NCBI GenBank assembly: GCA_945862145.1
Contig: CAMAXE010000014.1
Location: 1-64,000, forward strand
Source: Klebsiella pneumoniae
GTDB lineage: Bacteria; Pseudomonadota; Gammaproteobacteria; Pseudomonadales; UBA5518
Direction of reading: 5' to 3'
Length of the DNA stretch: 64,000 nt
Notes under the pieces: model-generated
Database searches by the model: none
Seen by the model: the letters and a program-made list of their open reading frames with translations, nothing else
What the model was told of the DNA's origin: nothing
Shown here: piece by piece, positions 24,295-33,817 of the stretch
How the letters are laid out: each line of letters opens with the position of its first letter
Position numbering within the stretch: the stretch's first letter is position 1
Made by a program: the position numbers and the translations under genes

Positions 24295-24579
24295 TTAATC
24301 CCTCAGGTGGACGATATCGTCGAACCCGACCGTGAGAATCACTTCGCGGATTTCCGCACTGGCACCGTGTAACTGCAGCGTGCCGCCTTTCTTTTCTGCT
24401 GCGTTGGCTGTCACCAGCAGCACCCTCAGCCCTGCACTGCTGAGGAACTCGATTTTGGAGAAATCCAGTTCCACGGAGTGCGCGTCCCCGTCGAGAAGGC
24501 GCCGCAGTTCGGCTTCGTGTTGCGCTGCTGTGGTAGCGTCAAAGCGACCGACAGGCTGGTATTTTTCAATGTGTGGCAT
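24295..24579 (-). CDS. STAS-domain protein (anti-sigma factor antagonist type)
   Basis: The 94-aa product is a lone STAS domain. The phosphorylation loop is FLSSAGLRVLL, with the candidate Ser at 47 or 48; VELDFSKIEF before it and GASAEIREVILTVGF after it are typical. In SpoIIAA/RsbV systems the unphosphorylated form binds the kinase or another partner, and phosphorylation releases it. No sigma factor or RsbW gene is next to it. The neighbours are the permease-GHKL fusion (gap one base) and a SpoIIE phosphatase, which can supply kinase and phosphatase. It is 31 bp after the amine oxidase gene in the same operon. Confidence 0.93.
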   Translation of the reverse strand: MPHIEKYQPVGRFDATTAAQHEAELRRLLDGDAHSVELDFSKIEFLSSAGLRVLLVTANAAEKKGGTLQLHGASAEIREVILTVGFDDIVHLRD

Positions 24580-24610
24580 GGTGATCCCAGTGTGTCGGGG
24601 CAGGCGGATA

Positions 24611-26218
24611 CTAGACGAGTTGCGTGTCGTGCAGGGGCGGTAATCCGAAATGCCGCGTCAGCATGGCTTCCGAGGTAGCTAGTGCACCCTCGACCCAGCC
24701 CTGATCGTGCGACCAGGCTTCGCCGCAGAGGTAGATCGGGCAGCGCTCGATCGGATGCAGTATCTGCTCGGCCACTTCGTGGCTGCGCACGCCCATGTTC
24801 CAGAAATGCGCGCCACCCCCAAACGGGTCGCGGTTCCAGCTCATGCACGCCGCGGCATAGGGGGCGGGCACCTCGCTCTCCGGTAGCCCATGGAGTTCCA
24901 GCAGCTGACGGTGGGCCTCGAAGATGATCCGCGACGGTGCAGCGTAATCGGCCCACAGATCCACGCCTTCCTTGCGACCGGTGAGCTTGACCTGCGGCTT
25001 GGGCGCCGCCGCGTTGTCGAGCTGTTCCCAGTACGACTTGGTCAGGCCGCCGTCATAGATCAGCACGACGCCCTGCTGGTCGTGCGGATTCACTTTCCAG
25101 TAGTACACCTGTCGCATCGGCAGGTCGGTCACCGACTTGCCGTTCGAGCCGCCGCCTACGACCTTTTCCCACCAGCAGTTTTCGTAGCACAGCGCGATCT
25201 TGAACAAGGGCACTGGCGAGACGGACTCCAGCAGGGACTTGAAACCCGCGCCCCGGCTGTCAAACAGCGGTCCCTTGCGGTCCAGCAGTTCGATGGACCG
25301 GCGCGGCATGGCCAGGATGAGCTTGCGGGCCACGCTCAGGGCCTCGGTGCCGTTGTCGTCCACCGTGGTGAAGGCGATGCCGGTGGTGCCGTCAGGCAGC
25401 AGGGTGTCTTCGACCGACCTGACTCGCGTGTTCAGCTGCACGTTGACACCCAGCGCAAGCACCTTCTCGTGCAGTCGCCGCGGGAGGGCGCTGAAGCCAT
25501 CCACCAGGTGCATATGCCGTACCGCGCTGCGCATATCCGTCAGGTTGAACGGGAAGCCGTCTGCCGCGCTCCAGGTCCACAGGATGCAGTCGTAGCCCAG
25601 GCTGTCCTGCAGCAGTTGCACGGCCCCGTGGCCCAGCGTGCGCTCCAGGATGTAGCGCAGGGGCGTCTCGTAAAGCGGTTTGCCTTCGAAGCTGCCGCGC
25701 TCGCCAATGGTGCGCCAGTGTTCGGCCGTGACGCTTTCCAGCGTCTCCAGCGTCAGGTCGATATCCAGCAATTCTTTGAAGGCAGGGCCTAGCGAACGCA
25801 CGGCCGCCACGGCCACCAGGTTCGACAGGGACTCCCGGTTGCGCAGGGATTCATCAATGACATAGGGAATGCGATCGGGGTCGGTCAGGTCGCTCATCTT
25901 CATGCGCTGGCCGCGCAGATAGGCGATGTTGTTCGCGTTGGCATCGGGCAGCTCGCCAGAGGCCAGGCCCAGTGCGCGCGCCAGGCCGCACATCAGGACG
26001 TGGGCTTCCGTGAAGCGCATGCCACCGAGTTCGACAAAGGTGTCGTTGACGAACGGCGGCTTGACCGACAGCAGACGCCCGCCGACCCGTTCGCTGCCTT
26101 CGAAGACGCGCACGTTCAGGGTGCGCCCCGGCTGTCCTGCATCCGATTTCAGGCGCCACGCACTGTAGAGGCCCGATATGCCGGCACCAACAATCGCCAC
26201 ATCGATGATCTGGTTCAT
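24611..26218 (-). CDS. FAD-dependent amine oxidase family protein
   Basis: The 535-aa product has the FAD Rossmann motif VAIVGAGISGLYSAWRL near residue 8, then RVGGRLLS and ELGGMRF. The C-terminal FAD-binding part is CGEAWSHDQGWVEGALATSEA. The family includes monoamine, polyamine and L-amino-acid oxidases that release an aldehyde or keto acid, NH3 and H2O2. There is no signal peptide. It is the first gene of the operon with the STAS, permease-GHKL and phosphatase genes. One reading is that it acts on the compound the permease imports; the sequence does not show this. Confidence 0.9.
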   Translation of the reverse strand: MNQIIDVAIVGAGISGLYSAWRLKSDAGQPGRTLNVRVFEGSERVGGRLLSVKPPFVNDTFVELGGMRFTEAHVLMCGLARALGLASGELPDANANNIAYLRGQRMKMSDLTDPDRIPYVIDESLRNRESLSNLVAVAAVRSLGPAFKELLDIDLTLETLESVTAEHWRTIGERGSFEGKPLYETPLRYILERTLGHGAVQLLQDSLGYDCILWTWSAADGFPFNLTDMRSAVRHMHLVDGFSALPRRLHEKVLALGVNVQLNTRVRSVEDTLLPDGTTGIAFTTVDDNGTEALSVARKLILAMPRRSIELLDRKGPLFDSRGAGFKSLLESVSPVPLFKIALCYENCWWEKVVGGGSNGKSVTDLPMRQVYYWKVNPHDQQGVVLIYDGGLTKSYWEQLDNAAAPKPQVKLTGRKEGVDLWADYAAPSRIIFEAHRQLLELHGLPESEVPAPYAAACMSWNRDPFGGGAHFWNMGVRSHEVAEQILHPIERCPIYLCGEAWSHDQGWVEGALATSEAMLTRHFGLPPLHDTQLV

Positions 26219-26272
26219 GCTTGAGATCCCGCTGAATTCACCCTGAACGCATATGTTGGCGCCGATTGAATA

Positions 26273-26320
26273 CTGATCCAGGGCCGGCCGCTGCGTTTTT
26301 CGTCAGCGGCTGCGGATCAG
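26273..26320. terminator. Large hairpin between the Na/Pi and amine oxidase genes
   Basis: CTGATCC (26273-26279) pairs with GGATCAG (26314-26320), and inside it GCCGCTG (26287-26293) pairs with CAGCGGC (26304-26310) around a CGTTTTTCGT loop. It sits after the end of the Na/Pi gene and before the amine oxidase start in transcription order, so it can separate the two transcripts. It lacks a trailing T-tract. Confidence 0.55.
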
Positions 26321-26464
26321 TGTGGCCGTAGATCTGTTTTGCCCTCCGTGCCGATGGCTCGGCGTTACCGCTTAGAACGGCGCGTCCTCTGCCACCGCCC
26401 TCCCGCACCAAACGACGATTGAAAGTACGCAATCGAAGCCAGGCCCCGCGGCGGCACATGATCC

Positions 26465-28132
26465 TTAGGTCGCGGCGGCGTCCATCTTGGCGGTGTGGTG
26501 CCGTTCGACCGACTGCCGCTCGGTATGGATGCGGGCGATGACCAGAAAGGCCCGTTCGACGCTGCCGAGCAGGGCGAGCAGGGCGCCGCGCTCGAGCGAG
26601 GTGGTCCCTTCCGGCAGGGCCAGGATATCGGCGCGCAGTTGCAACAGGCCCGAGACATGCTCGGCTGCGGCATCATTCGCCGCGGAGCCCGCGTCCGGCG
26701 CGCTGGACATCAGCCCCGCCATGGCCTGCCGCAACTCGCTGATCGCGCGGCTCAGGATGATATGGCCAGGCGCGCTGAAATCATCACGCTCGATCCGCCG
26801 GGCCAATTGGAACAGCGCCTCACTGAGGCTGGCGGTGAAATCCGCCTCCTCGATCAGGCTCGCCAGCAGGTCGGTCTGTTGGTGCGAGCGGTCCGGGTGA
26901 AACAGCGAGGCGGTGTAACTGCGGATTTCGCGGCTGAGGATATCGATGGCGTCGAAATGATCCTTCGCGTTATCGGGCGCGTTGGGTTTTTCCTCGGCGA
27001 TGTCGAGGAGGGTGGCAGCACCCTGCAGGTGACGGGCCATTTCCTGCTGGGTGGAGGCGAGCGCTGCGTCCATGTCATTGAGATTGTCCGGGTTGAGATA
27101 CTTCGCCTGGCTGTAATCCTCGGCATCCGCTGCCGCATTGCTCCCCACCCGCATGAGCACCCGCTCGAAGACGCCGATGAACGGGAAGAGGATCATCACA
27201 TTGAAGATGTTGAAGGCGGTGGAATAAGCGCCAACAGCCACCGGAACGAGCGGAAAGGTTTCCACCCCATTGACCACCACGGTGCGGCCGATATCGCCTA
27301 CTACCATGGGCACCAGCTGGATCATGAACGGGAAGAGCGGCAGCATGATCGCCACGCCGATGAAGTTGAAGGAGATGTGCGCATAGGCTGCGCGCTTGGC
27401 GTTGCGGCTGAGGTTCAGCGAGGCAATGTAGGAGGTGATGGTGGTGCCCAGATCCGCGCCCAGCGAGAAGGCCAGCGCCGTCTCCCAGCTGAGCACGCCG
27501 GCCGCGCCCAGGCCCATCACGATGCCGATGGTGGCCGATGAGGAGTGGATCAGCGCCGTGATGATCGCCGCAGTGACCACGCAGAGCAGGATGTTGCCAT
27601 AACCGTCAGCTCTGAGGCTGCTGATCACCTCCATCACCTCGGGGATGTTGCGCAGCGGGCGAAGGCCGCCGGTCATCAGCGACAGGCCGTAGAAGATGAG
27701 CGCGAAGCCCATGCAAGCCAAGGCGATGTTCTTTGTCATATCCGATTTGGCGAAGACCCAGATCAGGGCGAAAAACCCGCCCACCATGAGCCCGAGCGGC
27801 CCCAGCGGCAGCGCGATCAGCGCGTTGGTCAGGGTGGTGCCAACATTGGCGCCCATGATGACCGCGATGGCGGGCCGCAGGGCCAGCACACCAGCATCCA
27901 CCAGGCCCACCACCATTACCGTCATCGCGGTCGACGATTGGATGATGCCGGTGATCAGCGTGCCGGCGGCGAGGCCGGTGACCGGGGTGCCGGCGGCGCG
28001 CGCCAGCACTTTGCGCATCTTGCTCACGGAGAGCGACTGAATGCCGCTGGTCATGAAATCCAGGCCGAGCATGAAGATACCCAGTCCGCCTATCACGGGT
28101 ACTAAAATATCCTTGAACCAATCGACTTCCAT
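26465..28132 (-). CDS. Na+/phosphate symporter family protein with PhoU-like tail
   Basis: The 555-aa product has two inverted Na/Pi-cotransporter repeats, each with the family QSST-like motif: GIIQSSTAMTVMVVGLV near residue 60 and ALIHSSSATIGIVMGLG in the second half. GGLGIFMLGLDFMTSGIQSL opens the first repeat. After about residue 340 comes a soluble helical PhoU-like region. It imports phosphate with Na+ or exports it. The start at 28132 (MEVDWFKD) follows GAAGG; the longer frame from 28180 adds polar residues unlike the family. It is on the same strand as the amine oxidase operon but separated from it by a hairpin. Confidence 0.92.
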   Translation of the reverse strand: MEVDWFKDILVPVIGGLGIFMLGLDFMTSGIQSLSVSKMRKVLARAAGTPVTGLAAGTLITGIIQSSTAMTVMVVGLVDAGVLALRPAIAVIMGANVGTTLTNALIALPLGPLGLMVGGFFALIWVFAKSDMTKNIALACMGFALIFYGLSLMTGGLRPLRNIPEVMEVISSLRADGYGNILLCVVTAAIITALIHSSSATIGIVMGLGAAGVLSWETALAFSLGADLGTTITSYIASLNLSRNAKRAAYAHISFNFIGVAIMLPLFPFMIQLVPMVVGDIGRTVVVNGVETFPLVPVAVGAYSTAFNIFNVMILFPFIGVFERVLMRVGSNAAADAEDYSQAKYLNPDNLNDMDAALASTQQEMARHLQGAATLLDIAEEKPNAPDNAKDHFDAIDILSREIRSYTASLFHPDRSHQQTDLLASLIEEADFTASLSEALFQLARRIERDDFSAPGHIILSRAISELRQAMAGLMSSAPDAGSAANDAAAEHVSGLLQLRADILALPEGTTSLERGALLALLGSVERAFLVIARIHTERQSVERHHTAKMDAAAT

Positions 28133-28333
28133 GATGCAGACCTTCGATGAATGGCGCGGGATGCGGATGTCCCGAGCCATGTTTATCAGTACGCCTCAAC
28201 GCCCCGGCCGGACACAGATATCCAGCCACACAAGTGTAGACCGGGGAAAATATTCTGCTGCATGCAGCCGTTGTGAAGGACGAACCCGCATTGAAGCGAG
28301 GGTGGCGGTCGCCTCTGACTGCAATCTCAGCTC

Positions 28334-28852
28334 TCAGCGCTGCTCGCACCGCGCCTCGCGCCGCAGCGCATCCACTGTCTTCGCCTGCTCCGCATCCGTG
28401 ACCACGCGGCGTATCACCACGATGCCCCGCTCCGAGCGCAGTATCGCGGAGGGTGCGCTCACCGGCACGTTTTGCTGCGGCTTGCCCACCCAGATGTCGA
28501 AGTCCGCGCCAGGCGCGAGCGCCTGGTCGTTCATCACGAAGATGTTGTCGCTGTTGGCGGCAAACACGGATACCGAGGTGTAGGGCGCACTCGCCGGGGC
28601 GCGGATGCGCACGGGGCCTGCGCGCACGTCCACCACGCAGACCGAGTACAGCAGGTCCGGGCTCGGGCGCACGATGCTGCGTGAATCGGCATTGGCGAGC
28701 GGCCATTCCTGCAAAGTATTCGCGCTACCTGTGGCGACCAGCGTGTCCACCGCCCGCCCCATGATGTAGCGCGGCACGTACCAGGTGCTGCCGAGGTGCG
28801 CTAGCAGGGCCACGCCAAGTGTTGTCGCCAGCCAGATCGCCACGGCTTTCAC
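28334..28852 (-). CDS. DUF1254-domain membrane protein
   Basis: The 172-aa product starts at a GTG (28852) that overlaps the stop of the DUF1214 gene as GTGA. It has an N-terminal membrane helix (VAIWLATTLGVALLAHLGS) and then a DUF1254-like domain with PSPDLLYSVCVVDVRAGPV and SVSVFAANSDNIFVMND. DUF1254 and DUF1214 usually occur together, as a fusion or as neighbours; the biochemical function is unknown. A longer open frame upstream is a shadow of the DUF1214 gene. The stretch 28133-28333 holds nothing clear. Confidence 0.8.
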   Translation of the reverse strand: MKAVAIWLATTLGVALLAHLGSTWYVPRYIMGRAVDTLVATGSANTLQEWPLANADSRSIVRPSPDLLYSVCVVDVRAGPVRIRAPASAPYTSVSVFAANSDNIFVMNDQALAPGADFDIWVGKPQQNVPVSAPSAILRSERGIVVIRRVVTDAEQAKTVDALRREARCEQR

Positions 28853-29427
28853 GGGCAGCCCTCGCGCAAGATCTTCGGCAGCACCACCGCGCCGGGCTCC
28901 GAATAGACGTCGGTCTCGGGGTTGTAGAAACGCACCGTGAGCTCGAAGTCCTCGCCCGTGCGCACCGGCAGCCAGTTGCCCTGTGCCTCGTTTGCAGACA
29001 CCACGATCGACCACGAGCGATCTGTCGCACGTGCCACCGTGGTCTGGCTGAAGGAATAGCGTTTCTGCGGGTTGGAAATCAGATAGCTGTCGGCGCCGTA
29101 GGCGGTGATGCTCCACCAGCGCGCACCGGGATCGCGGCCGTCCAGGCGATAACGGCAGTTGCCGTTCAGGCGCCGGCCCTCGCTGTCGGTGGTGGCGGTG
29201 TAGTAGAGGGTTTCCTCCGGAGCGAGTGCCAGCAGACCGCGGCGCGCCACCAGTGCACGTGTCCACGGGTCCGCGCTGCTGCTGCCCGTCGCCATGCTGG
29301 TGCGCCAGGGCCCGGAGGCGATATCCCCGCCCATGCCTTCGCGCTGCAGGAACAGCACCGTGGCGCCCAGCCCGAGCAGCACTCCCGCGAGTACTGCGGA
29401 GCTCCAGAACCCCAGACGTTTCAGCAT
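28849..29427 (-). CDS. DUF1214-domain membrane protein
   Basis: The 192-aa product has an N-terminal membrane helix (LGFWSSAVLAGVLLGLGATVLF) and a DUF1214 domain with GNCRYRLDGRDPGARWWSIT, AYGADSYLI and NWLPVRTGEDFELTVRFYNP. I start at ATG 29427 because the 38 extra residues of the longer frame lie in the end of ettA and are Arg/Ser-rich. It is 13 bp after ettA and is translationally coupled to the DUF1254 gene through a GTGA overlap. The two proteins probably act together at the inner membrane; the function is not known. Confidence 0.85.
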   Translation of the reverse strand: MLKRLGFWSSAVLAGVLLGLGATVLFLQREGMGGDIASGPWRTSMATGSSSADPWTRALVARRGLLALAPEETLYYTATTDSEGRRLNGNCRYRLDGRDPGARWWSITAYGADSYLISNPQKRYSFSQTTVARATDRSWSIVVSANEAQGNWLPVRTGEDFELTVRFYNPETDVYSEPGAVVLPKILREGCP

Positions 29428-29440
29428 CCCCGCGCGCTGC

Positions 29441-31105
29441 TCAGCGCGCGATCGGGCGGTAGCGGATGCGCGTGGGCTTGGAGGCTTCCTCGCCGAGGCG
29501 TTTTTTCTTGTCGGCCTCGTACTCCTGGTAGTTGCCGGCAAAGAAACTCCACTGCGAATCGCCCTCGGCGGCCAGGATGTGCGTGGCGATGCGGTCCAAG
29601 AACCAGCGGTCGTGGCTGATCACCATCACGCAGCCGGCGAACTCCAGCAGCGCGTCTTCGAGCGCGCGCAGCGTCTCGATGTCGAGGTCGTTCGAGGGTT
29701 CGTCGAGCAGCAGCACGTTGCCGCCCTGCAGCAGCGTCTTGGCTAGGTGCAGCCGCCCGCGCTCGCCGCCCGAGAGATTGCCCACCATTTTCTGCTGGTC
29801 CGCACCCTTGAAATTGAATCGACCCACGTAGGCGCGGCTCGCGATCTGGAAGCGCCCGACAGTCAGGATGTCGGCGCCACCCGAAACGGCGTCGAAGACG
29901 GTCTTGCTGTTCTCGAGGCCTTCGCGGGACTGGTCCACGGAGGCGAGCTTCACAGTGGAGCCGATGCGGATCGTGCCGCTGTCGGGCTGCTCACGCTCCA
30001 TGATCATGCGGAACAGCGTGGATTTGCCCGCGCCGTTCGGGCCGATGATGCCGACGATGGCGCCTGCGGGCACGCTGAAGCTCAGCTTGTCCATCAGCAG
30101 GCGATCGCCAAAAGCCTTGGACACGCCGTCGAAGTCCACCACCAGATCGCCGAGGCGCTCGCCCGGCGGGATGAAGATCTCGGCAGTCTCGTTGCGGCGC
30201 TGGTACTCGACGCTGGAGAGTTCCTCGAAGCGGTTCAGACGGGCTTTGCTTTTGGCCTGCCGCGCCTTGGGGCTCGAGCGCACCCACTCGAGTTCCTGTT
30301 TCATGGTCTTCAGGCGCGCGACCTCGGTCTTGGACTCCTGCTCGAGGCGCGCCTCCTTCTGCTCGAGCCAGGACGAGTAATTGCCTTTCCACGGGATGCC
30401 GTGGCCGCGGTCCAGTTCGAGGATCCACTCGGCGGCGTTGTCCAAGAAGTAGCGATCGTGAGTGATCGCCACCACGGTGCCGGGGAAGCGCTGCAGAAAC
30501 TGCTCGAGCCAGTCGACGGACTCGGCATCCAGGTGGTTGGTGGGCTCGTCCAACAGCAGCATGTCGGGCCTGGAGAGCAGCAGTTTGCAGAGCGCCACGC
30601 GGCGTTTCTCGCCACCCGAGAGCTTGCCGATCATTGCATCCCAGGCAGGCAGCCGAAGGGCGTCTGCAGCGATCTCCATTTGGGTTTCGGAATCGGTGCC
30701 GGCCGCGGCGATCACGGCCTCGTACTTCGCCTGCTGTTCGGCGAGTTTCTCGAAATCGGCGTCGGGCTCGGCGTAGGCGGCGTAGATTTCCTCGAGCTTC
30801 TGCTTGGCTTCCATCAGTTCGCCAAGGCCTGCCTCGACCTCCTCGCGCACGGTCTTGTTGGCGTCCATCTCGGGCTCCTGCGGCAGGTAGCCGATCTTGA
30901 TGCCGGGCTGTGCGCGCGCCTCACCGAGGATGTCGGTGTCGACGCCTGCCATGATGCGCAGCAGGCTCGATTTGCCCGAGCCGTTCATGCCCAGTACACC
31001 AATTTTGGCGCCGGGAAAGAACGACAGCGAGATGTTTTTCAGGATCTCGCGCTTGGGCGGCACGACCTTGCCAACCCGGTTCATCGTGTAGACGTACTGC
31101 GCCAT
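29441..31105 (-). CDS. ettA: Energy-dependent translational throttle protein EttA
   Basis: The 554-aa ABC-F protein has two ATPase domains and no membrane part. Walker A motifs are GMNGSGKSS and GPNGAGKST, signature motifs LSGGEKRR and LSGGERGR, and Walker [12 protein letters not shown] and [11 protein letters not shown]. The linker between them (about residues 240-310) is the tRNA-interacting region. The length, the start [18 protein letters not shown] and the second LDEPSNDLD identify the EttA subgroup, which binds the ribosomal E site and gates the first peptide bond according to ADP/ATP ratio. The frame extends upstream to 31279, but that part is Arg/Ala-rich and unlike the family. Confidence 0.96.
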   Translation of the reverse strand: MAQYVYTMNRVGKVVPPKREILKNISLSFFPGAKIGVLGMNGSGKSSLLRIMAGVDTDILGEARAQPGIKIGYLPQEPEMDANKTVREEVEAGLGELMEAKQKLEEIYAAYAEPDADFEKLAEQQAKYEAVIAAAGTDSETQMEIAADALRLPAWDAMIGKLSGGEKRRVALCKLLLSRPDMLLLDEPTNHLDAESVDWLEQFLQRFPGTVVAITHDRYFLDNAAEWILELDRGHGIPWKGNYSSWLEQKEARLEQESKTEVARLKTMKQELEWVRSSPKARQAKSKARLNRFEELSSVEYQRRNETAEIFIPPGERLGDLVVDFDGVSKAFGDRLLMDKLSFSVPAGAIVGIIGPNGAGKSTLFRMIMEREQPDSGTIRIGSTVKLASVDQSREGLENSKTVFDAVSGGADILTVGRFQIASRAYVGRFNFKGADQQKMVGNLSGGERGRLHLAKTLLQGGNVLLLDEPSNDLDIETLRALEDALLEFAGCVMVISHDRWFLDRIATHILAAEGDSQWSFFAGNYQEYEADKKKRLGEEASKPTRIRYRPIAR

Positions 31106-31341
31106 GGCGGCATACCTGCGGAGGCGGGGGAAGGGTCGCGAAAGTAACCGAGCGCCGCGTTGTTTGGCAATCGCAGCGCGTGCAGCGCAGCGGCGGGCTT
31201 TTGTGAATACCGCCAAACAGTGCCCAGGCCGCGGCGCATCATCTACGGTGTGCCGGGTGCCGTTGTGTGCCGCCGCCACTCGCCCCCAGTTGCCGCCTCC
31301 TGCGGTTGCTGTTCTTGCAACGCTTGCCGGAGATCCCTGAA

Positions 31342-31965
31342 ATGCGCCTCGGAAAACACCTGAAGCATGCCGCCTTCGCCGCGCTACTCACCTGCAGCAC
31401 GCTGGGTGCGCCGGCCGCGCGCGCGATCCTGGACGAGGTCTCCTGGGAGGCCACGCGCGTTGTGCGGGTGGACGGCCGCGAGATCAAGACCCGCGTTCAC
31501 CACGCCAAGCTGAAGGAGCGCATCAGCGCGGTGGTGAAGGGGGTGGAGCTGGATCTCGTCCTGCGCTACGACCGCAATCTTCTCTGGCAGATGACCTCGC
31601 TGTTCGAGTTGGCCGCCGAGACGGATATCTCGGCCATGGATACGCCGGCCAATATCCGCGTGCTCTCGCGCACCCGGGTGGGCAATGAGCCGGTGGGTGG
31701 TGCGCCCGCCACGCACTGGCGTCTCAGTTACCAGACCCGGGGTGGGGCGAAGCATGAGGGCGATTACTGGCAGAACGCCGCCGGCGTGCACGTGAAGAGC
31801 CGTTTCAGCGTGACCGATCCCGCAGGTAAGCCACGCCAGGTCGAGCTGGAACTGCGCGATCTGCAGGTGGGCCCGCAGGCGGCCGATCTCTTCGAGGTGC
31901 CCGAGGGCTACAAGGTGATGCCGCTAGACTCAGGCGAGCTGATCCGGTCGGTGCTGGGCTTCTGA
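31342..31965 (+). CDS. Secreted protein of unknown function (DUF6134-like)
   Basis: The 207-aa product starts with a signal peptide ([19 protein letters not shown], cleaved near residue 28). The mature part is beta-rich: [33 protein letters not shown] and a tail [30 protein letters not shown] resembles the end of periplasmic domains that hold a lipid or ligand (DUF4412/DUF6134-like), but I do not recognise a function. CGGAG lies upstream of the ATG. Its last 58 bp overlap the end of the convergent GHMP kinase gene. It is divergent from ettA. Confidence 0.75.
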   Translation: MRLGKHLKHAAFAALLTCSTLGAPAARAILDEVSWEATRVVRVDGREIKTRVHHAKLKERISAVVKGVELDLVLRYDRNLLWQMTSLFELAAETDISAMDTPANIRVLSRTRVGNEPVGGAPATHWRLSYQTRGGAKHEGDYWQNAAGVHVKSRFSVTDPAGKPRQVELELRDLQVGPQAADLFEVPEGYKVMPLDSGELIRSVLGF

Positions 31966-33008
31966 GGGCGCGGGATCCCGCGCGAATCGCGCATCCCCGC
32001 AGACGGGCTCATAAGCCCCGTCCAGACCGCGGCAGCGCGCCCAGGAAACTGCGCGGCGTAGGCGCTGCGCCAGCGTTCGAGCACGGCGCTGGCATTGTCC
32101 GCAGGCGCTGCCGCCCACACTGCGCCACCGAAACCCGCGCCGAATGCCGAGGCCGCGAAGGCGCCGGATTTCTCCGCTAGGCGCACCAGCGCGACGGTTT
32201 CCTCGATCTGGTTGCCCAGCACGGATTCGGCGGCGTTCTGGGATTCCCGGGCTGCCGCGCCCAAGGCGGCCGCATCTGCGCTACCGATCGCCGCGAGCGC
32301 CGCCGGCACCAGTTCATCGCACTCGCACCGGAATTGCTCCTGCCGCGCGGCGCCGCGCGCGTGTCCCGCCGCCGCCACCCGGTTGAAGGCCTCCTGTGCC
32401 GCGCCGCTTTTCTCAGCTACCACGCCGGAGTGCAGCACCAGCAGCCGCCAGTGCGCGGGCCACGCGGTGCGCGCCTCGAGTTGCGCGGGCAGATAGGCGA
32501 ACTGCTGCACGCAGCCGGCCCGGGCGCCCACGATGGCCAGGTGATCCTGAGCACCACCGCGCGTGCCCACGCCGGCATCTCCTGCAAAGGGGCCCCAGGC
32601 ATAGCCAACTTCGATGGCGGCGGCGTAGGCGGCGAAGGCGAGCGGCTCCTGCAGGCCCGCAGCGCGCCAGTTCGATCGCTCCGGTAGATCGTTTGCCCAC
32701 GCCAGCGCCCACAGCACACCTAGCACCCAGGCGCTCGAACTCGACAGGCCTGCCGCTGGTGGCAAATCGGATCTGACGCGCAATTCCACGCCCGTGTGCA
32801 GACTGCCGATGTCCCGCGACAGCCGCCGCAGCACCGCCCGTGTGTAGACATCATCGTTGCCCGCGACACCCGGCGCCCCCGGCACGCGCGTGGCCTCCAG
32901 TTCGAGCCCCCACGGCGTGGCGCAGGTGAGCGAGCGCCCGCCGAGGTAATCAACGTGCTTGCCCAGCAGCTCGATGCGGCCCGGCACGAAGCACTGCGCG
33001 CGTTCCAT
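31908..33008 (-). CDS. GHMP-superfamily sugar kinase (galactokinase-like)
   Basis: The 366-aa product shows the galactokinase-type motifs: PGRIELLGKHVDYLGG at residues 9-24, the ATP-binding LPPAAGLSSSSA near 83, and ASAFGAGFGGAVWA in the C-terminal domain. Enzymes of this group phosphorylate galactose, GalNAc or related sugars at C1. The last 30 or so residues are polar and lie in the region shared with the convergent secreted-protein gene. It is the last gene of an operon with a GH109 glycosidase, an SSS transporter and a nucleotidyltransferase (gap 2 bp), which fits anomeric phosphorylation of an imported sugar. Confidence 0.87.
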   Translation of the reverse strand: MERAQCFVPGRIELLGKHVDYLGGRSLTCATPWGLELEATRVPGAPGVAGNDDVYTRAVLRRLSRDIGSLHTGVELRVRSDLPPAAGLSSSSAWVLGVLWALAWANDLPERSNWRAAGLQEPLAFAAYAAAIEVGYAWGPFAGDAGVGTRGGAQDHLAIVGARAGCVQQFAYLPAQLEARTAWPAHWRLLVLHSGVVAEKSGAAQEAFNRVAAAGHARGAARQEQFRCECDELVPAALAAIGSADAAALGAAARESQNAAESVLGNQIEETVALVRLAEKSGAFAASAFGAGFGGAVWAAAPADNASAVLERWRSAYAAQFPGRAAAVWTGLMSPSAGMRDSRGIPRPQKPSTDRISSPESSGITL

Positions 33009-33010
33009 GC

Positions 33011-33817
33011 TCAGTAATCCACTGCGCGTGCGGCGAGCTGCGCTGTGACCGAGGCCACATCGGCGCGCGTCGATAGATCGAGTGCGCCCGCGCTGATCGG
33101 CACCGCACGAACCGGTTCGCCGGACTGCATCAGCAGCCCGATGGCGTCCTGGATCTCGAGTTCGCCCCGCGGCGAGGGGCGAAGCTGCGGCAGCACGCGG
33201 AAGATCGCCGCCGACAGATGCCAGAGGTTCATCGATACGATGCGCGGCTGCGCCTGTGCCAGCGGGTGATCGGGGGCGGGTTTCTCGACGATCGCACGCA
33301 GCAGGCCATCACTGCCGACCTCGCAGAGTGCGAAGGCGAGCAGTCGCTCGGCGGGGATATTGCTCTGCCGCAACAGCGCCTCGGCATCGAAGGCGCCGAA
33401 GGCATTTGCGGGCGTGGCTGCCACGGCGCGGATCACCTCGGGCGGGTACCAGGTGTCGCCGTTCAGCACGATGAAATCGCGGTTGCCCAAGGCATCCCGC
33501 GCGGCCAGTACGGCGTCCGCCGTGCCAAGGGGCAGGGCCTGTTCCGCGAAGCTGATCTGCAGCCGACGCCCCGGATGCGCGGCGAAATGCGCAAGCACCG
33601 CGCCGTGCTCCGGCCCGATCACCAGCACGGCTTCCCGTATACCCGCATCCGCCAGCGCCGTGAGGATGTGCTCCACCAGCGGTCTGCCCACCGGCATCAT
33701 CGCCTTGGCGCCGCCGTCGGCAGCCGTTGCCTGTGCGGGATCGAGTGGCACCTCGCCGTCGATGCGGCGCATGCGCGAGCCGAGGCCACGGGCGAGGATC
33801 ACGGCCCGGGTACTCAT
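33011..33817 (-). CDS. Sugar-phosphate nucleotidyltransferase
   Basis: The 268-aa product starts AVILARGLGSRMRR, the nucleotide-binding loop of NDP-sugar pyrophosphorylases. KAMMPVGRPLVEHILTAL and DFIVLNGDTWYPPEV follow, the latter giving the metal-binding Asp. It should join a sugar 1-phosphate to a nucleotide, releasing pyrophosphate. The preferred base and sugar are not visible. It overlaps the transporter gene by 4 bp (ATGA) and precedes the kinase gene by 2 bp, so kinase then pyrophosphorylase form a two-step activation of the imported sugar. Confidence 0.85.
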   Translation of the reverse strand: MSTRAVILARGLGSRMRRIDGEVPLDPAQATAADGGAKAMMPVGRPLVEHILTALADAGIREAVLVIGPEHGAVLAHFAAHPGRRLQISFAEQALPLGTADAVLAARDALGNRDFIVLNGDTWYPPEVIRAVAATPANAFGAFDAEALLRQSNIPAERLLAFALCEVGSDGLLRAIVEKPAPDHPLAQAQPRIVSMNLWHLSAAIFRVLPQLRPSPRGELEIQDAIGLLMQSGEPVRAVPISAGALDLSTRADVASVTAQLAARAVDY

